The translations under genes and the position numbers were made by a program. The notes under the pieces were generated by a model. That model did no database searches and was not told where the DNA came from. It worked only from the letters and a program-made list of their open reading frames with translations. A DNA stretch of 14,593 nucleotides from Actinomycetota bacterium (GTDB lineage Bacteria > Actinomycetota > Actinomycetes > Streptosporangiales > Streptosporangiaceae), in assembly GCA_003242605.1 (NCBI GenBank), contig QGUZ01000113.1, positions 1 through 14,593 on the forward strand, written 5' to 3'. Positions within the stretch are counted from its first letter, which is position 1; each line of letters starts with the position of its first letter. Below, piece after piece: positions 6,991 through 13,207 of this stretch.

Positions 6991-7817
6991 CTGCGGCCGC
7001 CCAGGTTGATATCGCGGAGGTTGATGTCGCCCGAGTTGGTCTGGTTCACGACGGAATCCCGAATGTTGTGGGCGGACTGGGTGATGTGCTGGACGTGGTT
7101 CGGTGCCGTCGGCGGAGGCGAGGAGGGGGACGGGTCCGGAGCCGCGCCAGAGGACGAGTCGGGGTCCGTACCCGGAGGTGAGTCAGGGGGCAGGCTGAAA
7201 CGATCCAGTTCGGGGATCTTGTACAGGTCACAGTTCGGCACGTAGAGATAGGCGCGGTACCGGTTTCGCTTCACCGCGACGTGGACCGGCCGGAAGGTCT
7301 CGAGGTCGAGCGAGCCGTACCCGGCGGTGAGGTGGTCGGTGTAGATGCGTTCGGAGACGATGACCGCGAGGTCCGCGCCCTGGCAGCAGGCGAGCGCGAC
7401 CCGCAGCGCCTCGGCGTCGATCAGCCGGTTCACCGCGACCGCGGGATCACCCGCGATGCCGGTGGCGGCGTCGGTCCGCACCGGACCCTCGTGCAGGGAC
7501 ATGCGCAGGCGGATCGGGGTCCAGGGGCGGGGGCGCCTGCGGCGGTTGTGGGTGCCGAGGAGGACGTTGAGCTCCTCGATGAACGTCTCCGCGAACCGGT
7601 CTATCTGCGTGTCGGCGGGCAGCACCGCGAACAGGCCGTCCCCCGAGAACTGCGGCCAGCAGTCGTTCAGGTCGACGCCCGCCTCACGCATGGCGGTCTC
7701 CACCAGGTTGGTGAGGCTTTTCTGTGCCTGGAACTGCTCCGCCTCGTTCCGGCCGCTGTAGTTCTCGATATCGAGCGAGATCATCGGATGGATCTTGCGC
7801 ATGCGGGAGTCGCTCAT
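6987..7817 (-). CDS. Class III nucleotide cyclase-fold protein with C-terminal docking motif
   Basis: A 276-residue protein. Residues 9-195 match a class III adenylate/guanylate cyclase fold, the fold also used by Pycsar pyrimidine cyclases. The first metal-binding Asp is in ISLDIENYS (Asp16) and the second in FSGDGLFAVL (Asp60). In the later motif GDPAVAVNRL (123-132) the transition-state Arg appears kept (Arg131), but the position usually filled by Asn is Val, so activity is not assured. A Pro/Ser-rich linker (about 208-238) leads to a tail with NQTNSGDINLRDINLGG (258-274), similar to a motif at the start of the next protein. The ATG at 7817 is chosen over a GTG at 7868 because GGAGG lies 7 nt upstream. 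First gene of the coupled operon. The nucleotide product cannot be told from sequence. Confidence 0.85.
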   Translation of the reverse strand: MSDSRMRKIHPMISLDIENYSGRNEAEQFQAQKSLTNLVETAMREAGVDLNDCWPQFSGDGLFAVLPADTQIDRFAETFIEELNVLLGTHNRRRRPRPWTPIRLRMSLHEGPVRTDAATGIAGDPAVAVNRLIDAEALRVALACCQGADLAVIVSERIYTDHLTAGYGSLDLETFRPVHVAVKRNRYRAYLYVPNCDLYKIPELDRFSLPPDSPPGTDPDSSSGAAPDPSPSSPPPTAPNHVQHITQSAHNIRDSVVNQTNSGDINLRDINLGGRR

Positions 7818-7885
7818 CCGTATGCCTCCGGATAAGTCGTGCGACGTGGTTGACACGCACCGTGCCACGAGGCGGGGGACACGAA

Positions 7886-7903
7886 CGACGACAAAAGTCG
7901 TCG
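7886..7903. repeat. Hairpin CGACGAC-AAAA-GTCGTCG between regulator and operon
   Basis: A perfect 7-bp inverted repeat with a 4-nt loop lies in the 116-nt gap between the Crp-family gene and the cyclase-like gene. On the minus strand its loop is TTTT and no U-tract follows. It could be a weak terminator, an attenuator that sets the ratio of regulator to operon, or an operator for the adjacent regulator. I saw no convincing promoter hexamers in the gap. Confidence 0.45.
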
Positions 7904-7933
7904 AAGAGGCAAACTTGCTGACCTCGTCCGTGG

Positions 7934-8644
7934 CTAGGTGACGATGTCCGCGAACTTCGCGAGCCTTGCCTTGTCGGTGATCAAGACGCGACGGCGACCC
8001 GTCTCGACCAATCCTTTCGCCGCGAGCCGCCTGAGTGCCCGCTGCACAGATTCCTTGGTGGCGCCGATCAACGCGCCGTATTCCGCGTGGGAGAGCCGGA
8101 CGCCGACGTCGATGGCGCCCGTCGGACCCATACGCCCATACCGGTCCGCCAGCTCCAGCAGGGCGCGGCAGAGCCGTACCTCGACGCCGTAACCCGCGAA
8201 GTCGAGCCGGCGGCGGCCGGCCTGCCGCAGTCGTTCGCTGAGCATCCGGTTGACGGTCAACGCCACGGACGGCCTGCGCCGCAGGCAGTCGAGGAAGACC
8301 GGGCCGGGGATGTGGCTGATGAGCGAGCGGCGGCAGGTGGTGATCGTGGCGAACCTCGTCGTGTCGTCGATCACCGCCATCTCGCCGACCAGGTCGCCGC
8401 TGACCCGGATGGCGATGAGCGTCTCAACGCCGTTCTCCGCGCCCGCTTTCACCATCACCACCGCATCGAGCAGAACGAGGACACTGTCGCCTTTGTCCCC
8501 TTGACGGAAGAGCGTCTCGCCGGCCGAGTGCCATCGAGGGATGCCGAGGTCCAGCAGCGCCTTCCGGTCGGTGACCGGTAATTTGGACAAAAAGGTCCCC
8601 GCTGGCCAGTCGCGGGATACCCATGGTTCCGGCAGTGGTGGCAC
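7934..8644 (-). CDS. Crp/Fnr-family transcriptional regulator
   Basis: A 236-residue protein. The cyclic-nucleotide-binding beta-roll spans about 20-130, with the pocket segment GEMAVIDDTTRFAT (87-100) keeping the Gly-Glu and Arg97 that in Crp contact the ribose and cyclic phosphate; the Ser after the Arg in Crp is Phe here. A dimerisation helix (about 125-150) leads to a winged helix-turn-helix (about 184-222: LSHAEYGALIGATKESVQRA). No Fnr-type Cys cluster is seen, so a nucleotide ligand is more likely than an Fe-S cluster. I chose the GTG at 8644, 5 nt after AGGAG; another GTG at 8647 and a TTG at 8671 are possible. It lies 116 nt upstream of the cyclase-like gene on the same strand, so it may sense the product and control the operon; that link is inferred. 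Confidence 0.88.
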   Translation of the reverse strand: MPPLPEPWVSRDWPAGTFLSKLPVTDRKALLDLGIPRWHSAGETLFRQGDKGDSVLVLLDAVVMVKAGAENGVETLIAIRVSGDLVGEMAVIDDTTRFATITTCRRSLISHIPGPVFLDCLRRRPSVALTVNRMLSERLRQAGRRRLDFAGYGVEVRLCRALLELADRYGRMGPTGAIDVGVRLSHAEYGALIGATKESVQRALRRLAAKGLVETGRRRVLITDKARLAKFADIVT

Positions 8645-8651
8645 CACGTCT

Positions 8652-8668
8652 CCTGCATCTTTTGCAGG
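8652..8668 (-). promoter_or_regulatory. Hairpin overlapping the ribosome binding site of the Crp-family gene
   Basis: In the minus-strand transcript CCTGCA (8668-8663), loop AAAGA, and TGCAGG (8657-8652) form a 6-bp hairpin. Its 3' arm contains the first three bases of the AGGAG ribosome site at 8654-8650. Folding could therefore limit translation, or the DNA repeat could be an operator. Confidence 0.45.
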
Positions 8669-8682
8669 CAAAGCGGCTGTTT

Positions 8683-8699
8683 GGGTGGGGTCACCACCC
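8683..8699. repeat. Inverted repeat GGGTGG-N5-CCACCC upstream of the Crp-family gene
   Basis: A perfect 6-bp inverted repeat with a 5-nt centre lies 39 nt upstream of the chosen start and between the possible -10 box and the ribosome site. It could be an autoregulatory operator or a leader hairpin. It does not match the classic Crp consensus TGTGA-N6-TCACA. Confidence 0.35.
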
Positions 8700-8871
8700 G
8701 ATGTCGGAACCCTACTACTGGTTATTGCGGATACTCGATGGCTTTTTGGTAAAGATTTGCATCTGTGATTTCGGATGCTTCCTGCCGCCCATTTATGGTG
8801 CGTCCGAAAAGGTGGGCGAATCGCATGTTTCGGTTTATAGAGAAATGTCGATTATGTTCGACCGAATTCGT

Positions 8872-8886
8872 CGCCCTGCGAGGGCG
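8872..8886 (-). terminator. Short hairpin terminator candidate after the glycosyltransferase
   Basis: CGCCCT-GCG-AGGGCG is a perfect 6-bp stem with a 3-nt loop, 8 nt after the glycosyltransferase stop on the minus strand. It is followed by moderately AT-rich sequence without a clean U-tract. Confidence 0.45.
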
Positions 8887-8894
8887 TGTGACGG

Positions 8895-10064
8895 TCAGCG
8901 CACTGCGACGCCGGCGTCCTTGGTGGCGAGGAGGTCGGCGAAGAGGGACTCCCACTGGGGCATGACGACCTCGGGGGTGTAGGCCCGGACGGTCTCGCGG
9001 GCGGCGGCGCCGAGGCGCTTGCGGAGGTCCACGTCCTCGATGGCGCGGATCATGGCGCGGGCGAGGGCGTCGACGTCGCGGGGCGGGACGAGCAGGCCGT
9101 CCTTCTCGTGGGTGATCACGTCGGCCGGGCCGGTGGGGCAGTCGAAGCTCACCACGGGCAGGCCGTGCCCCATCGCCTCGATCATCACCATGGGCAGGCC
9201 CTCGAAGCGGGAGCTGAGCACGAACAGCGAGGCCTTGGCCAGCTCCTCCGCGAAGGTGTCGCTGCGGCCCATCAGCCGCACGTGCTCGGTGAGGCCGAGC
9301 TCCTCGATCATCTCCTGCAGCCGCTGCCGGCGCGGGCCGGTGCCGAAGATGCGCAGCCGCCAGTCGGGGTGGGCCGCGACCACCTGGGCGAACGCGGGGA
9401 TGAGCAGGTCGAAGCCCTTCTGCTTGTAGAGCCGCCCCGCGGCGATGACGATCTTGCTGTTCGGGTCGCAGGGCCTGCGGCCGGTCAGCACGGTGGAGTT
9501 CGGGATGCGCTCGATCCGGGTGCCGGGCAGCGCCTTGCGGTACTCCTCCCGGTCGGTGTTGGTGAGCACGACCACCGCGTCGGCGCGCGGATAGTACTTG
9601 AGGATGTGCCGCTTGGTGTCCGGCTTGTGCGTGGCGAGGTTCATGTGCTCCTGCACCACGTGCACGATGTGGCGGGGCGCGAACCGGGCGCCGATGATGT
9701 TGAGCGCCGGCCGGGTGGTGACGAGGATCCCGTCGTCGAGGTTCGCGACCGCGTCGATGGTGGCCCGTTCCACCCGCTCGGTGAAGTACCGGGCGGCGAA
9801 CTCGTCGCTCGGCACGACCCGGCCGCGCAGCTTGCGGCGGATCCGGCGCCACAGGCTGTCCGGGCCGTACCCGTCCCGCTGGTCCACCAGCGTGCTGATC
9901 CGCACCCGCGGGTCGAGCGGGAACTGCGGCTTGGTACGCCGCCGCACCACGCTGACGATCTCCACGTCGTGTCCGGCCGCCGCCATCGCGCTCGCCTGGT
10001 TGAACACCGTGCGGATCGTGCCGCCCATCCCGTAGGCGTGGAGGAGGAGATAGCGGATCTTCAC
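8895..10064 (-). CDS. GT4-family glycosyltransferase
   Basis: A 389-residue protein of typical GT4/GT-B length. The N-terminal Rossmann half starts with MKIRYLLLHAYGMGGTIRTV, where the GG-x-x-R turn (14-18) is the usual acceptor-side loop. The C-terminal half holds the donor-binding signature: AAGRLYKQKGFDLLI (208-222, Arg211 and Lys216) and EGLPMVMIE (288-296), the retaining E-x7-E motif. It should transfer a sugar from a nucleotide donor in the cytoplasm to a glycan, lipid or other carrier. The start is GTG at 10064, with AAGG 10 nt upstream. It follows a sulfotransferase gene on the same strand after a 146-nt gap; the two may act on one glycoconjugate. Donor and acceptor cannot be named. 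Confidence 0.9.
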   Translation of the reverse strand: MKIRYLLLHAYGMGGTIRTVFNQASAMAAAGHDVEIVSVVRRRTKPQFPLDPRVRISTLVDQRDGYGPDSLWRRIRRKLRGRVVPSDEFAARYFTERVERATIDAVANLDDGILVTTRPALNIIGARFAPRHIVHVVQEHMNLATHKPDTKRHILKYYPRADAVVVLTNTDREEYRKALPGTRIERIPNSTVLTGRRPCDPNSKIVIAAGRLYKQKGFDLLIPAFAQVVAAHPDWRLRIFGTGPRRQRLQEMIEELGLTEHVRLMGRSDTFAEELAKASLFVLSSRFEGLPMVMIEAMGHGLPVVSFDCPTGPADVITHEKDGLLVPPRDVDALARAMIRAIEDVDLRKRLGAAARETVRAYTPEVVMPQWESLFADLLATKDAGVAVR

Positions 10065-10210
10065 CGTCGATCACCTTCGCTCGGGCGGGATGCTCGCCTC
10101 GTCCACCTGCCCGCCGGGGCGATGCTCAGACCGGCCCGGACCGGCGCCGAGAGCGGGACGCGTGCCGCGGGCCGGTTCCGTGCCGTGACGGGGGCCGCGA
10201 GGCACAGGGC

Positions 10211-11215
10211 TCAGGCGGGCGTCTCCTGCTCGTCCTTCTCCGTACCCTGCTCAGCGCTCTTCGCAGGGCTCTTCTCGCCGTCCTGCTCGCCGCTCCTTCC
10301 GGCGGCTCCGTCGTCCTCGGCCGGGCCGCCCTCCTTGGGCAGGTAGCCCCAGGCCACGCACATGGGCCGGAGCAGCTCCGGGATCTCGTCGGGCGACGGC
10401 AGCTCCCGGCCGGGCAGCACCCGGCCCGCCCGGATCTTCTCCTTCCAGTCGCCGAGCCCCTTCACGATCACGTCCGGCATGCCGTACTCGAGCATGCCCG
10501 GCTCGTACGGCACGCCGAGGAACTCGCAGATCCGCTTCGCCTCGGCCTCCGGGTTCGCGGTGAGGTCCTCGTACCGGACGGTGAGGCCGGGCAGCGCCTT
10601 GCGCGCCTTGTTCACCGCGCGCATGTAGCGCAGGGCGTCCTCGGCGGCCTCCTCGGGGGTGCGCTTCTCCGGGCTCGCCTCGTACCAGGACTGGGCGATG
10701 GAGGCGGGGTGGCGCAGCAGGAAGATGTACTTGGCGTCCGGCCAGCAGGTGGCGATCCGCTGGTAGGCGAACGCGTTCGCCGGGGTCTTCTCGACGATGT
10801 ACTTCTTGCCGCTCCGCGCCAGCTCGCGGTGGAGCACCCGGTCCCACAGCAGATGCTCGAGGTCGGCCTGGTTGTGGCCGAGCGCCGCCATCGCCTTCTC
10901 GGCGAGGTTCGTGCCGAACTGCACCGTCAGCCGCCGCACGTGCAGTTCATGCGGGGCGTGCAGCATCGAGTGCGCGTTCAGCATCGCGCGCAGCAGCGTC
11001 GATCCGGAGCGCACCGGCGACATGATGAAGATCGGCGACTTGACCAGCCGGTCGTGCTCCGGGTCGGCGGGCGGCCGCACCTGGTCGGCCGGTGCCGTGG
11101 GAGCTGGAGTCGCCCGTGAGGCCGGGCGCGGACGGCTCTGCTGTGGGCGATACCGGGTGATCTGGTACCCGGTGATCTCCGCCAGAGCCTCGTTGACCTT
11201 GCGTTTCCAGCTCAT
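10211..11215 (-). CDS. PAPS-dependent sulfotransferase family protein
   Basis: A 334-residue protein. SPIFIMSPVRSGSTLLR (60-76) contains the 5'-phosphosulfate-binding loop, and YIFLLRHPASIAQSWYE (163-179) contains the Arg and Ser of the 3'-phosphate-binding motif. RYEDL (214-218) is the usual late motif. These are the defining features of bacterial Sulfotransfer_3-type enzymes, which move sulfate from PAPS to a hydroxyl or amine acceptor. An N-terminal Pro/Ala-rich insert (about 24-52) and a charged C-terminal tail rich in Glu, Lys and Gly (about 295-334) lie outside the core. The ATG at 11215 is preferred over a TTG at 11263 because MSWKRKVNEAL is a plausible natural start and a -10-like TAATAT lies just ahead, suggesting a leaderless or short-leader message. 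The acceptor is unknown; the neighbouring glycosyltransferase suggests a glycan. Confidence 0.88.
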   Translation of the reverse strand: MSWKRKVNEALAEITGYQITRYRPQQSRPRPASRATPAPTAPADQVRPPADPEHDRLVKSPIFIMSPVRSGSTLLRAMLNAHSMLHAPHELHVRRLTVQFGTNLAEKAMAALGHNQADLEHLLWDRVLHRELARSGKKYIVEKTPANAFAYQRIATCWPDAKYIFLLRHPASIAQSWYEASPEKRTPEEAAEDALRYMRAVNKARKALPGLTVRYEDLTANPEAEAKRICEFLGVPYEPGMLEYGMPDVIVKGLGDWKEKIRAGRVLPGRELPSPDEIPELLRPMCVAWGYLPKEGGPAEDDGAAGRSGEQDGEKSPAKSAEQGTEKDEQETPA

Positions 11216-11614
11216 GCGCGCCGATATTACCCAGTCTTCCTGTGAGAAGGATGTAAGCCGCAAAGCAGGGTGGCCGCTCTGTGATCAATACGCTCACCTG
11301 CGAGGATACGGCGCGATCGAGGGAAGACCGGTCAGCCGCCCGGGTGGCGTGTCGAACGGTGCGGCGGGCGCGCCCGTCCGCGCGCCGTTTTTCGGCTATG
11401 CGGCCGGTTTTCCGGTTCACGGCCGCGCCGCTCGCGGGCACCGGTACGGCACGCCGCCGCCCGCCCGCGGTGACCGGTGCCGGGGGCGGCGGGGCCGCGC
11501 ACGGCACGGGCTCTCCCCGGCCGCTCCGCCCGGTACGGCAGCGCCCCGCCGGGGTGAGGAAGTCCGCCGGTCGGCCGGGGGACCGGCGGGGGTGCGTGTC
11601 ATGATGGCGATGCG
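11216..11614. promoter_or_regulatory. Divergent intergenic region
   Basis: About 400 nt lie between the start of the minus-strand sulfotransferase gene and the plus-strand membrane protein gene, so promoters in both directions are expected. On the minus side TAATAT (11229-11224) is a good -10 box 8 nt from the ATG, but the matching -35 is poor. On the plus side I see no convincing hexamers. The small open frames here have no protein-like features. Confidence 0.45.
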
Positions 11615-12178
11615 ATGTCTCGCGCCGCCTGGACGTTCCGTCTCGCCCGGGCCACCGCGTTCGCGGTGGTGTGTCTCGGGCTGGCGCTGGCTGCGCATCT
11701 GTTCGCCGGCGGCGTGGTCACCTGGCGGGGCGTGGCGATCGGCCTCGCCGTGGGGTACGCGGCCGCGGTGCCGGCCGCCGGCCGGGAGCGCACCCTGAGG
11801 ACGATCCTGCCGCTGCTCGGCGCGGTGCAGGTCGCGCTGCACCTGCTGTTCTCGATGTGGCCCGCCGCGGCCGCCGACGGCGTCCCGATCGCGCACCCGC
11901 ACGGCGGGTTCGCCCCGACCTTCGGCATGCTGGTCGCCCACGCGTGGGCGGCCGGGCTCACCGCGGTGTGGCTGGCGCGCGGCGAGGCCGCCCTGTGGCG
12001 GCTGCTGCGCGGGCTCGCCGTACGGCTGATCCGGCTGCTGACCGGGCACGAGGTGCCGGGGTTCGCGTCTCCGGTGCCGGTGCGGGCGGACCGGGAGCGG
12101 CCGCTCCGCCCGGCCCCGCCGCGCCACGTGATCAGCCGGCGCGGCCCGCCGTCCAAGCTCGCCGCCTGCGCCGCGTGA
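11615..12178 (+). CDS. Small histidine-containing membrane protein, possibly copper-linked
   Basis: A 187-residue protein with four predicted membrane segments at about 11-32, 36-54, 62-83 and 103-121, then an amphipathic, Arg-rich cytoplasmic tail. Histidines fall in or near the membrane (His28, His76, His109) and in the loop IAHPHGGF (92-99), which could bind a metal. I do not recognise a named family. It is followed by a copper chaperone and a DyP peroxidase in the same direction, so a role in copper handling is plausible but rests only on context. The start is ATG at 11615; the ribosome site is weak, and no better in-frame start is seen. The 422-nt gap to the next gene argues against tight coupling. 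Confidence 0.75.
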   Translation: MSRAAWTFRLARATAFAVVCLGLALAAHLFAGGVVTWRGVAIGLAVGYAAAVPAAGRERTLRTILPLLGAVQVALHLLFSMWPAAAADGVPIAHPHGGFAPTFGMLVAHAWAAGLTAVWLARGEAALWRLLRGLAVRLIRLLTGHEVPGFASPVPVRADRERPLRPAPPRHVISRRGPPSKLAACAA

Positions 12179-12231
12179 CCGGGTCCGCCACGCCGGGCCC
12201 GCACGCCGGCTCGCGCCCGTGTGCCCGGCAC

Positions 12232-12260
12232 GCCGTACCCCTGCCGTCCCGCGGTACGGC
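12232..12260 (+). terminator. Possible terminator hairpin after the membrane protein gene
   Basis: A 7-bp inverted repeat GCCGTAC and GTACGGC with a 15-nt loop, 53 nt after the membrane protein stop. No U-tract. Such repeats are not rare in GC-rich DNA. Confidence 0.25.
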
Positions 12261-12542
12261 TGCGCGCTGACGCCGGCCGGAGGCGGTTCCGCGGGCGTCG
12301 ATGATCCCGTTCGCCCGCGGACGCCCGTGACGGCGGCCCTGCCGTCCCGCCCGCCGCCCGTCCGGAGCATCCCGCAGAGGGCTCCGGCCGTCGGCGTCGG
12401 CCCACAGCCGGCTGCTCACCGATGAGCGCGGCGCGGCCGGTCCGGCACGTCCATCCGCCCACGGCCCGCGGACGCAAAGACCGGTGGCCACGCGCGCGGC
12501 GGCCGTTCGCCCGCGCCGGCGCGCGTCCCGGCGCGGCTGCCA

Positions 12543-12556
12543 CCGGCGTACGCCGG
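12543..12556. promoter_or_regulatory. Palindrome CCGGCGTACGCCGG, possible operator
   Basis: A perfect 14-bp palindrome, 44 nt upstream of the copper chaperone start. The place suits an operator. It is not a recognisable CsoR site, which is a G/C-tract pseudopalindrome. Confidence 0.35.
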
Positions 12557-12600
12557 ACGTTCGTCCCCGAATCCCCGACAGTCAGATGAAGGCGGCACGT

Positions 12601-13200
12601 ATGTTCTCTCCGCTGTTCTCCCGTCGCGTCGTCGTCTCCGGCGCGCTCGCGCTGCTGCTCCCCTTCGGCCTCGCCGCGTGCGGCTCCTCCGACTCCGGCG
12701 GCTCGACGTCCGCGTCCGCGAGCCCGGCCGCCGCGCACACCTCGCCGGCCGGCAGCCCGGCGGCCGCGCTCACCGTCACCGACCCGTGGGTGAAGGCCGC
12801 GGACAAGGGCATGACCTCGGCCTTCGCGACCCTCGTCAACAACACCGACGCCGAGATCACCGTCGTGTCGGCGAGCTCGCCCGCCGCCGGCCGGGTCGAG
12901 CTGCACGAGGTCGTCGAGAAGGACGGCGAGATGGCGATGCAGCAGAAGCAGGGCGGCTTCGTCGTCCCGGCCCGGGGCAGCCACACGCTGCAGCCCGGCG
13001 GCGACCATCTCATGCTGATGGACCTCACCGGCAAGGTACGGCCCGGCGACGAGGTGGCCTTCACCCTCACCCTCGCGGACGGCTCGACGGTCGAGTTCAC
13101 CGCCGTGGCGAAGGAGTTCGCCGGCGGCGACGAGAAGTACCACGAAGGCGAGTCCCACGAGGACGGCAAGTCCCACGACGACGAGGCGGACGGGCACTGA
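12601..13200 (+). CDS. PCu(A)C-type copper chaperone lipoprotein
   Basis: A 199-residue exported protein. The signal peptide ends in lipobox LAAC (Cys27), so it should be lipid-anchored outside the membrane. After a Ser/Ala-rich linker, a beta-rich PCu(A)C domain (about 57-172) carries the Cu(I) ligands in the order His102, Met113, His136, Met138, close to the family pattern H-x10-M-x21-H-x-M (here 22 between the second and third). The tail (about 180-199) is rich in His, Asp and Glu and may bind extra metal. PCu(A)C proteins pass Cu(I) to cytochrome oxidase or other cuproproteins. The ATG at 12601 follows AAGG by 8 nt; an ATG at 12586 lacks a ribosome site. The DyP gene starts 7 nt after the stop, so the two are an operon. 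Confidence 0.9.
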   Translation: MFSPLFSRRVVVSGALALLLPFGLAACGSSDSGGSTSASASPAAAHTSPAGSPAAALTVTDPWVKAADKGMTSAFATLVNNTDAEITVVSASSPAAGRVELHEVVEKDGEMAMQQKQGGFVVPARGSHTLQPGGDHLMLMDLTGKVRPGDEVAFTLTLADGSTVEFTAVAKEFAGGDEKYHEGESHEDGKSHDDEADGH

Positions 13201-13207
13201 GGCGGCC

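Larger units (their letters stand above)
8645..8894 (-). promoter_or_regulatory. AT-rich leader and probable promoter region of the Crp-family gene
   Basis: This 250-nt gap holds the region of lowest GC content in the window, about 8700-8870. On the minus strand TAGGGT (8714-8709) fits an actinobacterial -10 box but has no good -35. Nearer the gene are two inverted repeats, at 8683-8699 and 8652-8668. No open reading frame here looks real. Confidence 0.45.
12179..12600 (+). promoter_or_regulatory. Gene-free region upstream of the copper chaperone gene
   Basis: About 420 nt without a credible gene. It holds an inverted repeat GCCGTAC-N15-GTACGGC (12232-12260), which may end the upstream transcript, and a perfect palindrome at 12543-12556 close to the next start. 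I could not identify clear promoter hexamers in this very GC-rich stretch. Confidence 0.4.

Noticed and set aside
7818..7868. GTG at 7868 as the start of the cyclase-like gene
   Set aside because: It gives a 17-residue extension without features, while the ATG at 7817 has GGAGG at ideal distance.
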